Shown in pieces: positions 24,536-38,242 of a stretch of 64,000 nucleotides of DNA. Source of the stretch: Coriaria nepalensis (lineage: Eukaryota; Streptophyta; Magnoliopsida; Cucurbitales; Coriariaceae); assembly GCA_027186245.1 (NCBI GenBank), contig CP114481.1, forward strand, positions 46,097,501 through 46,161,500. Reading direction: 5' to 3'. The notes beneath the pieces are model-generated. The model searched no databases and was not told the origin of the DNA. It saw nothing but the letters and a program-made list of their open reading frames with translations. The number at the start of each line of letters is the position of its first letter. Position 1 is the stretch's first letter. Position numbers and translations under genes: made by a program.

Positions 24536-27500
24536 TTCACTACAAACACAACTTTTGTGCATAACTAAGCAAATCATCAATGCATGGAAAGTGTGCATTC
24601 GTTTAACCTTAAAATCATTTCAATGAGTCATTTCAAGTCAATATCTTCTTTCAAAGTAAGTCGAACGCATTCTATTTTTGCACTACAAACACAAGTTTTG
24701 TACATAACTTGCAAATGATCAATGCAAGGAAAGTGTGCATTCGTTTAACCTTAAAATCATTTCAATGAGTCATTTCAAGTCAATAACTTATTTCAAAGCA
24801 AGTCGAACGCATTCTATTTTTGCGCTACAAACACAAATTTTGTTCATAACTTGCAAATGATCAATGCAAGGAAAGTGTGCATTCGTTTAACCTTAAAATC
24901 ATTTCAATGAGTCATTTCAAGTCAATATCTTCTTTCAAAGCAAGTCGAATGAATTCTAGTTTTGCACTACAGACACAACTTTTGTGCATAACTTGCAAAT
25001 GATCAATGCAAGGAAAGTGTCCATTCGTTTAACCTTAAAATCATTTCAATAAGTCATTTCAAGTCAATATCTTCTTTCAAAGCAATTCGAACGAATTCCA
25101 TTTTTTCACTACAAACACAAGTTTTGTGCATAACTTGCAGATGATCAATGCAAGGAAAGTGTGCATTCGTTTAACCTTAAAATCATTTCAATGAGTCAGT
25201 CCAAGACAATAACTTATTGCAAAGCAAGTCGAAGGCATTTTATTTTTGCACTACAAACACAAGTTTTGTGCATAACTTGCAAATGATCAATGCAAGGAAA
25301 GTGTGCATTCGTTTAAACTTAAAATCATTTCAATGAGTCATTTCAACTCAATATCTTCTTTCAAAGCAAGTCGAAGGCATTTTATTTTTGCACTACAAAC
25401 ACAAGTTTTGTGCATAACTTGCAAATGATCAATGCAAGGAAAGTGTGCATTCGTTTAATCTTAAAATCATTTCAATGAGTCATTTCAAGTCAATATCTTC
25501 TTTCAAAGCAAGTCGAACGCATTCTATTTTTGCACTACAAACACAAGTTTAGTGCATAACTTGCAAATGATCAATGCAAGGAAAGTGTGCATTCGTTTAA
25601 CCTTAAAATCATTTCAATCAGTCATTTCAAGTCAATATCTTCTTTCAAAGCAAGTCGAACGCATTCTATTTTTGCACCACAAACACAAGTTTTGTGCATA
25701 ACTTGCACATGATCAATGCAAGGAAAGTGTGCATTCGTTTAACCTTAAAATCATTTCAATGAGTCATTTCAAGTCAATAACTTATTTCAAAGCAAGTCGA
25801 ACGCATTCTATTTTTGCACTACAAACACAAGTTTTGTGCGTAACTTGCAAATGACCAATGCAAGGAAAGTGTGCATTCGTTTAACCTTAAAATCATTTCA
25901 ATGAGTCATTTCAACTCAATTTCTTCTTTCAAAGCAATTCGAACGAATTCTATTTTTTCACTACAAACACAACTTTTGTGCATAACTAAGCAAATCATCA
26001 ATGCAAGGAAAGTGTGCATTCGTTTAACCTTAAAATCATTTCAATGAGTCATTTCAAGTCAATATCTTCTTTCAAAGCAAGTCGAACGCATTCTATTTTT
26101 GCACTACAAACACAAGTTTTGTGCATAACTTGCAAATGATCAATGCAAGGAAAGTGTCCATTCGTTTAACCTTAAAATCATTTCAATGAGTCATTTCAAC
26201 TCAATATCTTCTTTCAAAGCAATTCGAACGAATTCTATTTTTGCACTACAAACACAAGTTTTGTGCATAACTTGCAAATGATCAATGCAAGGAAAATGTG
26301 CATTCGTTTAACCTTAAAATCATTTCAATAAGTCATTTCAAGTCAATATCTTCTTTCAAAGCAATTCGAACGAATTCCATTTTTTCACTACAAACACAAG
26401 TTTTGTGCATAACTTGCAGATGATCAATGCAAGGAAAGTGTGCATTCGTTTAACCTTAAAATCATTTCAATGAGTCAGTCCAAGACAATAACTTATTGCA
26501 AAGCAAGTCGAAGGCATTTTATTTTTGCACTACAAACACAAGTTTTGTGCATAACTTGCAAATGATCAATGCAAGGAAAGTGTGCATTCGTTTAATCTTA
26601 AAATCATTTCAATGAGTCATTTCAAGTCAATATCTTCTTTCAAAGCAAGTCGAACGCATTCTATTTTTTCACTACAAACACAAGTTTTGTGCATAACTTG
26701 CAAATGATCAATGCAAGGAAAGTGTGCATTCGTTTAACCTTACAATCATTTCAATGAGTCATTTCAACTCAATATCTTCTTTCAAAGCAATTCGAACGAA
26801 TTCTATTTTTTCACGACAAACACAACTTTTGTGCATAACTAAGCAAATCATCAATGCAAGGAAAGTGTGCATTCGTTTAACCTTAAAATCATTTCAATGA
26901 GTCATTTCAAGTCAATAACTTATTTCAAAGCAAGTCGAACGCATTCTATTTTTGCGCTACAAACACAAGTTTTGTGCATAACTTGCAAATGATCAATGCA
27001 AGGAAAGTGTGCATTCGTTTAACCTTAAAATCATTTCAATGAGTCAATGCAAGTCAATATCTTCTTTCCAAGCAAGTCGAACGAATCCTAGTTTTACACT
27101 ACAGACACAACTTTTGTGCATAACTTGCAAATGATCATTGCAAGGAAAGTGTGCATTCGTTTAACCTTAAAATCATTTGAATCAGTCATTTCAAGTCAAT
27201 ATCTTCTTTCAAAGCAAGTCGAACGCATTCTATTTTTTCACTACAAACACAAGTTTTGTGCATAACTTGCAAATGATCAATGCAAGGAAAGTGTGCATTC
27301 GTTTAACCTTAAAATCATTTCAATGAGTCATTTCAAGTCAATAACTTATTTCAAAGCAAGTCGAACGCATTCTATTTTTGCGCTACAAACACAAGTTTTG
27401 TGCATAACTTGCAAATGATCAATGCAAGGAAAGTGTGCATTCGTTTAACCTTAAAATCATTTCAATGAGTCATTTCAAGTCAATATCTTCTTTCAAAGCA

Positions 27501-30335
27501 AGTCAAACGAATTCTAGTTTTGCACTACAGACACAACTTTTGTGCATAACTTGCAAATGATCATTGCAAGGAAAGTGTGCATTCGTTTAACCTTAAAATC
27601 ATTTCAATCAGTCATTTCAAGTCAATATCTTCTTTCAAAGCAAGTCGAACGCATTCTATTTTTGCACTACAAACACAAGTTTTGTGCATAACTTGCAAAT
27701 GATCAATGCAAGGAAAGTGTGCATTCGTTTAACCTTAAAATCATTTCAATGAATCATTTCAAGTCAATAACTTATTTCAAAGCAAGTCGAACAAATTCTA
27801 TTTTTGCACTACAAACACAAGTTTTGTGCATAACTTGCAAATGATCAATGCAAGGAAAGTGTGCATTCGTTTAACCTTAAAATCATTTCAATGAGTCATT
27901 TCAACTCAATATCTTCTTTCAAAGCAATTCGAACGAATTCTATTTTTTCACTACAAACACAACTTTTGTGCATAACTTGCAAATGATCAATGCAAGGAAA
28001 GTGTGCATTCGTTTAACCTTAAAATCATTTCAATGAGTCAGTCCAAGTCAATAACTTATTTCAAAGCAAGTCGAACAAATTCTATTTTTGCACTACAAAC
28101 ACAAGTTTTGTGCATAACTTGCAAATGATCAATGCAAGGAAAGTGTGCATTCATTTAACCTTAAAATCATTTCAATGAGTCATTTCAACTCAATATCTTC
28201 TTTCAAAGAAAGTCGAACGCATTCTATTTTTGCGCTACAAACACAAGTTTTGTGCATAACTATGCAAATGATCAATGCAAGGAAAGTGTTCATTCGTTTA
28301 ACCTTAAAATCATTTCAATGAGTCATTTCAAGTCAATATCTTCTTTCAAAGCAAGTCGAACGCATTCTATTTTTGCACTACAAACACAAGTTTTGTACAT
28401 AACTTGCAAATGATCAATGCAAGGAAAGTGTGCATTCGTTTAACCTTAAAATCATTTCAATGAGTCATTTCAAGTCAATAACTTATTTCAAAGCAAGTCG
28501 AACGCATTCTATTTTTGCGCTACAAACACAAATTTTGTGCATAACTTGCAAATGATCAATGCAAGGAAAGTGTGCATTCGTTTAACCTTAAAATCATTTC
28601 AATGAGTCATTTCAAGTCAATATCTTCTTTCAAAGCAAGTCGAACGAATTCTAGTTTTGCACTACAGACACAACTTTTGTGCATAACTTGCAAATGATCA
28701 ATGCAAGGAAAGTGTGCATTCGTTTAAACTTAAAATCATTTCAACTCAATATCTTCTTTCAAAGCAAGTCGAAGGCATTTTATTTTTGCACTACAAACAC
28801 AAGTTTTGTGCATAACTTGCAAATGATCAATGCAAGGAAAGTGTGCATTCGTTTAACCTTAAAATCATTTCAATGAGTCATTTCAACTCAATATCTTCTT
28901 TCAAAGCAAGTCGAACGCATTCTATTTTTGCGCTACAAACACAAGTTTGGTGCATAAGTATGCAAATGATCAATGCAAGGAAAGTGTGCATTCGTTTAAC
29001 CTTAAAATCATTTCACTGAGTCATTTCAAGTCAATATCTTCTTTCAAAGCAAGTCGAACGAATTCTAGTTTTGCACTACAGACACAACTTTTGTGCATAA
29101 CTTGCAAATGATCATTGCAAGGAAAGTGTGCACTCGTTTAACCTTAAAATCATTTCAATGAGTCATTTCAACTCAATATCTTCTTTCAAAGCAAGTCGAA
29201 GGCATTTTATTTTTGCACTACAAACACAAGTTTTGTGCATAACTTGCAAATGATCAATGCAAGGAAAGTGTGCATTCGTTTAATCTTAAAATCATTTCAA
29301 TGAGTCATTCCAAGTCAATATCTTCTTTCAAAGCAAGTCGAACGCATTCTATTTTTGCACTACAGACACAACTTTTGTGCATAACTTGCAAATGATCAAT
29401 GCAAGGAAAGTGTGCATTCGTTTAAACTTAAAATCATTTCAATGAGTCATTTCAACTCAATATCTTCTTTCAAAGCAAGTCGAACGCATTCTATTTTTGC
29501 ACTACAAACACAAGTTTTGTGCATAACTTGCAAATGATCAATGCAAGGAAAGTGTGCATTCGTTTAACCTTAAAATCATTTCAATGAATCATTTCAAGTC
29601 AATAACTTATTTCAAAGCAAGTCGAACAAATTCTATTTTTGCACTACAAACACAAGTTTTGTGCATAACTTGCAAATGATCAATGAAAGGAAAGTGTCCA
29701 TTCGTTTAACCTTAAAATCATTTCAATGAGTCATTTCAACTCAATATCTTCTTTCAAAGCAATTCGAACGAATTCTATTTTTTCACTACAAACACAACTT
29801 TTGTGCATAACTTGCAAATGATCAATGCAAGGAAAGTGTGCATTCGTTTAACCTTAAAATCATTTCAATGAGTCAGTCCAAGTCAATAACTTATTTCAAA
29901 GCAAGTCGAACAAATTCTATTTTTGCACTACAAACACAAGTTTTGTGCATAACTTGCAAATGATCAATGCAAGGAAAGTGTGCATTCATTTAACCTTAAA
30001 ATCATTTCAATGAGTCATTTCAACTCAATATCTTCTTTCAAAGAAAGTCGAACGCATTCTATTTTTGCGCTACAAACACAAGTTTTGTGCATAACTATGC
30101 AAATGATCAATGCAAGGAAAGTGTTCATTCGTTTAACCTTAAAATCATTTCAATGAGTCATTTCAAGTCAATATCTTCTTTCAAAGCAAGTCGAACGCAT
30201 TCTATTTTTGCACTACAAACACAAGTTTTGTACATAACTTGCAAATGATCAATGCAAGGAAAGTGTGCATTCGTTTAACCTTAAAATCATTTCAATGAGT
30301 CATTTCAACTCAATATCTTCTTTCAAAGCAAGTCG
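23815..30335. repeat. 46-unit higher-order repeat, copy A (about 6.53 kb)
   Basis: Tandem with about 30,342-36,861 at an offset of 6,526-6,527 (46 x 142 - 6). Shared rare landmarks are caactgaatat (23,921 and 30,448), aagcaaatcttc (24,281 and 30,808), tgcatgg (24,581 and 31,107), gtcgaatgaattc, ccaagacaataac (twice in each copy), taccttacaatc-type units, tcacgacaaac, gttttacactac, gtcaaacgaattc, a 13-bp-deleted unit (28,709 and 35,235) and caagtttggtgcataagtatgc (28,942 and 35,468). I noticed only a handful of differences in 6.5 kb, clustered near 24.4 kb and at 25.35 kb, without a full alignment. Just upstream the copies differ (tttcgagtc with cttcgttc against tttcaactc with cttctttc), which places the left breakpoint near 23.8 kb. 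Confidence 0.9.
28709..28837 (+). other. Shortened 129-bp unit with a 13-bp deletion (copy A)
   Basis: The unit runs 129 bp instead of 142. One tcatttcaa copy and its tgag spacer are missing, leaving aaaatcatttcaactcaata. The deletion endpoints fall in the 9-bp direct repeat of the unit, as expected for slippage. The frame shift opens a spurious reading frame of about 65 codons across two units. Confidence 0.9.
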
Positions 30336-30341
30336 AACGCA

Positions 30342-33300
30342 TTCTATTTTTGCACTACAAACACAAGTTTTGTGCATAACTTGCAAATGATCAATGCAAG
30401 GAAAGTGTGCATTCGTTTAAACTTAAAATCATTTCAATGAGTCATTTCAACTGAATATCTTCTTTCAAAGCAAGTCGAAGGCATTTTATTTTTGCACTAC
30501 AAACACAAGTTTTGTGCATAACTTGCAAATGATCAATGCAAGGAAAGTGTGCATTCGTTTAATCTTAAAATCATTTCAATGAGTCATTTCAAGTCAATAT
30601 CTTCTTTCAAAGCAAGTCGAACGAATTCTAGTTTTGCACTACAAACACAAGTTTTGTGCATAACTTGCAAATGATCAATGCAAGGAAAGTGTCCATTCGT
30701 TTAACCTTAAAATCATTTCAATGAGTTATTTCAACTCAATATCTTCTTTCAAAGCAATTCGAACGAATTCTATTTTTTCACTACAAACACAACTTTTGTG
30801 CATAACTAAGCAAATCTTCAATGCAAGGAAAGTGTGCATTCGTTTAACCCTAAAATCATTTCAATGAGTCATTTCAAGTCAATATCTTCTTTCAAAGCAA
30901 GTCGAACGCATTCTATTTTTGCACTACAAACACAAGTTTTGTGCATAACTTGCAAATGATCAATGCAAGGAAAGTGTGCATTCGTTTAACCTTAAAATCA
31001 TTTCAATGTGTCATTTCAACTCAATATCTTCTTTCAAAGCAATTCGAACGAATTCTATTTTTTCACTACAAACACAACTTTTGTGCATAACTAAGCAAAT
31101 CATCAATGCATGGAAAGTGTGCATTCGTTTAACCTTAAAATCATTTCAATGAGTCATTTCAAGTCAATATCTTCTTTCAAAGTAAGTCGAACGCATTCTA
31201 TTTTTGCACTACAAACACAAGTTTTGTACATAACTTGCAAATGATCAATGCAAGGAAAGTGTGCATTCGTTTAACCTTAAAATCATTTCAATGAGTCATT
31301 TCAAGTCAATAACTTATTTCAAAGCAAGTCGAACGCATTCTATTTTTGCGCTACAAACACAAATTTTGTTCATAACTTGCAAATGATCAATGCAAGGAAA
31401 GTGTGCATTCGTTTAACCTTAAAATCATTTCAATGAGTCATTTCAAGTCAATATCTTCTTTCAAAGCAAGTCGAATGAATTCTAGTTTTGCACTACAGAC
31501 ACAACTTTTGTGCATAACTTGCAAATGATCAATGCAAGGAAAGTGTCCATTCGTTTAACCTTAAAATCATTTCAATAAGTCATTTCAAGTCAATATCTTC
31601 TTTCAAAGCAATTCGAACGAATTCCATTTTTTCACTACAAACACAAGTTTTGTGCATAACTTGCAGATGATCAATGCAAGGAAAGTGTGCATTCGTTTAA
31701 CCTTAAAATCATTTCAATGAGTCAGTCCAAGACAATAACTTATTGCAAAGCAAGTCGAAGGCATTTTATTTTTGCACTACAAACACAAGTTTTGTGCATA
31801 ACTTGCAAATGATCAATGCAAGGAAAGTGTGCATTCGTTTAAACTTAAAATCATTTCAATGAGTCATTTTAACTCAATATCTTCTTTCAAAGCAAGTCGA
31901 AGGCATTTTATTTTTGCACTACAAACACAAGTTTTGTGCATAACTTGCAAATGATCAATGCAAGGAAAGTGTGCATTCGTTTAATCTTAAAATCATTTCA
32001 ATGAGTCATTTCAAGTCAATATCTTCTTTCAAAGCAAGTCGAACGCATTCTATTTTTGCACTACAAACACAAGTTTAGTGCATAACTTGCAAATGATCAA
32101 TGCAAGGAAAGTGTGCATTCGTTTAACCTTAAAATCATTTCAATCAGTCATTTCAAGTCAATATCTTCTTTCAAAGCAAGTCGAACGCATTCTATTTTTG
32201 CACCACAAACACAAGTTTTGTGCATAACTTGCACATGATCAATGCAAGGAAAGTGTGCATTCGTTTAACCTTAAAATCATTTCAATGAGTCATTTCAAGT
32301 CAATAACTTATTTCAAAGCAAGTCGAACGCATTCTATTTTTGCACTACAAACACAAGTTTTGTGCGTAACTTGCAAATGACCAATGCAAGGAAAGTGTGC
32401 ATTCGTTTAACCTTAAAATCATTTCAATGAGTCATTTCAACTCAATTTCTTCTTTCAAAGCAATTCGAACGAATTCTATTTTTTCACTACAAACACAACT
32501 TTTGTGCATAACTAAGCAAATCATCAATGCAAGGAAAGTGTGCATTCGTTTAACCTTAAAATCATTTCAATGAGTCATTTCAAGTCAATATCTTCTTTCA
32601 AAGCAAGTCGAACGCATTCTATTTTTGCACTACAAACACAAGTTTTGTGCATAACTTGCAAATGATCAATGCAAGGAAAGTGTCCATTCGTTTAACCTTA
32701 AAATCATTTCAATGAGTCATTTCAACTCAATATCTTCTTTCAAAGCAATTCGAACGAATTCTATTTTTGCACTACAAACACAAGTTTTGTGCATAACTTG
32801 CAAATGATCAATGCAAGGAAAATGTGCATTCGTTTAACCTTAAAATCATTTCAATAAGTCATTTCAAGTCAATATCTTCTTTCAAAGCAATTCGAACGAA
32901 TTCCATTTTTTCACTACAAACACAAGTTTTGTGCATAACTTGCAGATGATCAATGCAAGGAAAGTGTGCATTCGTTTAACCTTAAAATCATTTCAATGAG
33001 TCAGTCCAAGACAATAACTTATTGCAAAGCAAGTCGAAGGCATTTTATTTTTGCACTACAAACACAAGTTTTGTGCATAACTTGCAAATGATCAATGCAA
33101 GGAAAGTGTGCATTCGTTTAATCTTAAAATCATTTCAATGAGTCATTTCAAGTCAATATCTTCTTTCAAAGCAAGTCGAACGCATTCTATTTTTTCACTA
33201 CAAACACAAGTTTTGTGCATAACTTGCAAATGATCAATGCAAGGAAAGTGTGCATTCGTTTAACCTTACAATCATTTCAATGAGTCATTTCAACTCAATA

Positions 33301-36300
33301 TCTTCTTTCAAAGCAATTCGAACGAATTCTATTTTTTCACGACAAACACAACTTTTGTGCATAACTAAGCAAATCATCAATGCAAGGAAAGTGTGCATTC
33401 GTTTAACCTTAAAATCATTTCAATGAGTCATTTCAAGTCAATAACTTATTTCAAAGCAAGTCGAACGCATTCTATTTTTGCGCTACAAACACAAGTTTTG
33501 TGCATAACTTGCAAATGATCAATGCAAGGAAAGTGTGCATTCGTTTAACCTTAAAATCATTTCAATGAGTCAATGCAAGTCAATATCTTCTTTCCAAGCA
33601 AGTCGAACGAATCCTAGTTTTACACTACAGACACAACTTTTGTGCATAACTTGCAAATGATCATTGCAAGGAAAGTGTGCATTCGTTTAACCTTAAAATC
33701 ATTTGAATCAGTCATTTCAAGTCAATATCTTCTTTCAAAGCAAGTCGAACGCATTCTATTTTTTCACTACAAACACAAGTTTTGTGCATAACTTGCAAAT
33801 GATCAATGCAAGGAAAGTGTGCATTCGTTTAACCTTAAAATCATTTCAATGAGTCATTTCAAGTCAATAACTTATTTCAAAGCAAGTCGAACGCATTCTA
33901 TTTTTGCGCTACAAACACAAGTTTTGTGCATAACTTGCAAATGATCAATGCAAGGAAAGTGTGCATTCGTTTAACCTTAAAATCATTTCAATGAGTCATT
34001 TCAAGTCAATATCTTCTTTCAAAGCAAGTCAAACGAATTCTAGTTTTGCACTACAGACACAACTTTTGTGCATAACTTGCAAATGATCATTGCAAGGAAA
34101 GTGTGCATTCGTTTAACCTTAAAATCATTTCAATCAGTCATTTCAAGTCAATATCTTCTTTCAAAGCAAGTCGAACGCATTCTATTTTTGCACTACAAAC
34201 ACAAGTTTTGTGCATAACTTGCAAATGATCAATGCAAGGAAAGTGTGCATTCGTTTAACCTTAAAATCATTTCAATGAATCATTTCAAGTCAATAACTTA
34301 TTTCAAAGCAAGTCGAACAAATTCTATTTTTGCACTACAAACACAAGTTTTGTGCATAACTTGCAAATGATCAATGCAAGGAAAGTGTGCATTCGTTTAA
34401 CCTTAAAATCATTTCAATGAGTCATTTCAACTCAATATCTTCTTTCAAAGCAATTCGAACGAATTCTATTTTTTCACTACAAACACAACTTTTGTGCATA
34501 ACTTGCAAATGATCAATGCAAGGAAAGTGTGCATTCGTTTAACCTTAAAATCATTTCAATGAGTCAGTCCAAGTCAATAACTTATTTCAAAGCAAGTCGA
34601 ACAAATTCTATTTTTGCACTACAAACACAAGTTTTGTGCATAACTTGCAAATGATCAATGCAAGGAAAGTGTGCATTCATTTAACCTTAAAATCATTTCA
34701 ATGAGTCATTTCAACTCAATATCTTCTTTCAAAGAAAGTCGAACGCATTCTATTTTTGCGCTACAAACACAAGTTTTGTGCATAACTATGCAAATGATCA
34801 ATGCAAGGAAAGTGTTCATTCGTTTAACCTTAAAATCATTTCAATGAGTCATTTCAAGTCAATATCTTCTTTCAAAGCAAGTCGAACGCATTCTATTTTT
34901 GCACTACAAACACAAGTTTTGTACATAACTTGCAAATGATCAATGCAAGGAAAGTGTGCATTCGTTTAACCTTAAAATCATTTCAATGAGTCATTTCAAG
35001 TCAATAACTTATTTCAAAGCAAGTCGAACGCATTCTATTTTTGCGCTACAAACACAAATTTTGTGCATAACTTGCAAATGATCAATGCAAGGAAAGTGTG
35101 CATTCGTTTAACCTTAAAATCATTTCAATGAGTCATTTCAAGTCAATATCTTCTTTCAAAGCAAGTCGAACGAATTCTAGTTTTGCACTACAGACACAAC
35201 TTTTGTGCATAACTTGCAAATGATCAATGCAAGGAAAGTGTGCATTCGTTTAAACTTAAAATCATTTCAACTCAATATCTTCTTTCAAAGCAAGTCGAAG
35301 GCATTTTATTTTTGCACTACAAACACAAGTTTTGTGCATAACTTGCAAATGATCAATGCAAGGAAAGTGTGCATTCGTTTAACCTTAAAATCATTTCAAT
35401 GAGTCATTTCAACTCAATATCTTCTTTCAAAGCAAGTCGAACGCATTCTATTTTTGCGCTACAAACACAAGTTTGGTGCATAAGTATGCAAATGATCAAT
35501 GCAAGGAAAGTGTGCATTCGTTTAACCTTAAAATCATTTCACTGAGTCATTTCAAGTCAATATCTTCTTTCAAAGCAAGTCGAACGAATTCTAGTTTTGC
35601 ACTACAGACACAACTTTTGTGCATAACTTGCAAATGATCATTGCAAGGAAAGTGTGCACTCGTTTAACCTTAAAATCATTTCAATGAGTCATTTCAACTC
35701 AATATCTTCTTTCAAAGCAAGTCGAAGGCATTTTATTTTTGCACTACAAACACAAGTTTTGTGCATAACTTGCAAATGATCAATGCAAGGAAAGTGTGCA
35801 TTCGTTTAATCTTAAAATCATTTCAATGAGTCATTCCAAGTCAATATCTTCTTTCAAAGCAAGTCGAACGCATTCTATTTTTGCACTACAGACACAACTT
35901 TTGTGCATAACTTGCAAATGATCAATGCAAGGAAAGTGTGCATTCGTTTAAACTTAAAATCATTTCAATGAGTCATTTCAACTCAATATCTTCTTTCAAA
36001 GCAAGTCGAACGCATTCTATTTTTGCACTACAAACACAAGTTTTGTGCATAACTTGCAAATGATCAATGCAAGGAAAGTGTGCATTCGTTTAACCTTAAA
36101 ATCATTTCAATGAATCATTTCAAGTCAATAACTTATTTCAAAGCAAGTCGAACAAATTCTATTTTTGCACTACAAACACAAGTTTTGTGCATAACTTGCA
36201 AATGATCAATGAAAGGAAAGTGTCCATTCGTTTAACCTTAAAATCATTTCAATGAGTCATTTCAACTCAATATCTTCTTTCAAAGCAATTCGAACGAATT

Positions 36301-36861
36301 CTATTTTTTCACTACAAACACAACTTTTGTGCATAACTTGCAAATGATCAATGCAAGGAAAGTGTGCATTCGTTTAACCTTAAAATCATTTCAATGAGTC
36401 AGTCCAAGTCAATAACTTATTTCAAAGCAAGTCGAACAAATTCTATTTTTGCACTACAAACACAAGTTTTGTGCATAACTTGCAAATGATCAATGCAAGG
36501 AAAGTGTGCATTCATTTAACCTTAAAATCATTTCAATGAGTCATTTCAACTCAATATCTTCTTTCAAAGAAAGTCGAACGCATTCTATTTTTGCGCTACA
36601 AACACAAGTTTTGTGCATAACTATGCAAATGATCAATGCAAGGAAAGTGTTCATTCGTTTAACCTTAAAATCATTTCAATGAGTCATTTCAAGTCAATAT
36701 CTTCTTTCAAAGCAAGTCGAACGCATTCTATTTTTGCACTACAAACACAAGTTTTGTACATAACTTGCAAATGATCAATGCAAGGAAAGTGTGCATTCGT
36801 TTAACCTTAAAATCATTTCAATGAGTCATTTCAACTCAATATCTTCTTTCAAAGCAAGTCG
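30342..36861. repeat. 46-unit higher-order repeat, copy B (about 6.52 kb)
   Basis: Second member of the 6.53-kb tandem pair. The right end is near 36,861: up to gcattctatttttgc it follows copy A's continuation, then gcgctacaaacacaaatttt replaces gcactacaaacacaagtttt. It differs from copy A near 30,930-31,010 (cacaagttttgtgcataacttgc and aatgtgtc for cacaacttttgtgcataactaagc and aatgagtc) and at about 31,869 (catttt for catttc). Confidence 0.9.
35235..35363 (+). other. Shortened 129-bp unit with a 13-bp deletion (copy B)
   Basis: Exact counterpart of the unit at 28,709-28,837, 6,526 bases downstream. The shared deletion shows it arose before the 46-unit duplication, and it is a good physical marker for that duplication. 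Confidence 0.9.
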
Positions 36862-38242
36862 AACGCATTCTATTTTTGCGCTACAAACACAAATTTTGTG
36901 CATAACTTGCAAATGATCAATGCAAGGAAAGTGTGCATTCGTTTAACCTTAAAATCATTTCAATGAGTCATTTCAAGTCAATATCTTCTTTCAAAGCAAG
37001 TCGAACGAATTCTAGTTTTGCACTACAGACACAACTTTTGTGCATAACTTGCAAATGATCAATGCAAGGAAAGTGTGCATTCGTTTAAACTTAAAATCAT
37101 TTCAATGAGTCATTTCAACTCAATATCTTCTTTCAAAGCAAGTCGAAGGCATTTTATTTTTGCACTACAAACACAAGTTTTGTGCATAACTTGCAAATGA
37201 TCAATGCAAGGAAAGTGTGCATTCGTTTAATCTTAAAATCATTTCAATGAGTCATTTCAAGTCAATATCTTCTTTCAAAGCAAGTCGAACGCATTCTATT
37301 TTTTCACTACAAACACAAGTTTTGTGCATAACTTGCAAATGATCAATGCAAGGAAAGTGTGCATTCGTTTAATCTTAAAATCATTTCAATGAGTCAATGC
37401 AAGTCAATATCTTCTTTCCAAGCAAGTCGAACGAATTCTAGTTTTGCACTACAGACACAACTTTTGTGCATAACTTGCAAATGATCAATGCAAGGAAAGT
37501 GTGCATTCGTTTAATCTTAAAATCATTTCAATGAGTCATTTCAAGTCAATATCTTCTTTCAAAGCAAGTCGAACGCATTCTATTTTTGCACTACAAACAC
37601 AAGTTTAGTGCATAACTTGCAAATGATCAATGCAAGGAAAGTGTGCATTCGTTTAACCTTAAAATCATTTCAATCAGTCATTTCAAGTCAATATCTTCTT
37701 TCAAAGCAAGTTGAACGCATTCTATTTTTGCACCACAAACACAAGTTTTGTGCATAACTTGCAAATGATCAATGCAAGGAAAGTGTGCATTCGTTTAACC
37801 TTAAAATCATTTCAATGAGTCATTTCAAGTCAATAACTTATTTCAAAGCAAGTCGAACGCATTCTATTTTTGCACTACAAACACAAGTTTTGTGCGTAAC
37901 TTGCAAATGACCAATGCAAGGAAAGTGTGCATTCGTTTAACCTTAAAATCATTTCAATGAGTCATTTCAACTCAATATCTTCTTTCAAAGCAATTCGAAC
38001 GAATTCTATTTTTTCACTACAAACACAACTTTTGTGCATAACTAAGCAAATCATCAATGCAAGGAAAGTGTGCATTCGTTTAACCTTAAAATCATTTCAA
38101 TGAGTCATTTCAAGTCAATATCTTCTTTCAAAGCAAGTCGAACGCATTCTATTTTTGCACTACAAACACAAGTTTTGTACATAACTTGCAAATGATCAAT
38201 GCAAGGAAAGTGTGCATTCGTTTAACCTTAAAATCATTTCAA
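35400..38242. repeat. 20-unit higher-order repeat, copy 1 (about 2.84 kb)
   Basis: Tandem with about 38,243-41,085 at an offset of 2,842-2,843. Landmarks are caagtttggtgcataagtatgc (35,468 and 38,311), gtcattccaag, gaatcatttcaag, gtgttcattcg, gagtcaatgc (37,391 and 40,233) and caagttgaacgc (37,707 and 40,549). It overlaps the last 1.46 kb of 46-unit copy B, so this exchange came after, or was embedded within, the 46-unit event. A local mismatch patch lies near 36,830 (caactcaatatcttc against caagtcaataactta at 39,680). Confidence 0.85.

Noticed and set aside
28679..35402. Two identical 65-codon open reading frames
   Set aside because: They are created by the frame shift of the 13-bp-deleted unit and are duplicated by the 46-unit repeat. 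Not conserved coding sequence.
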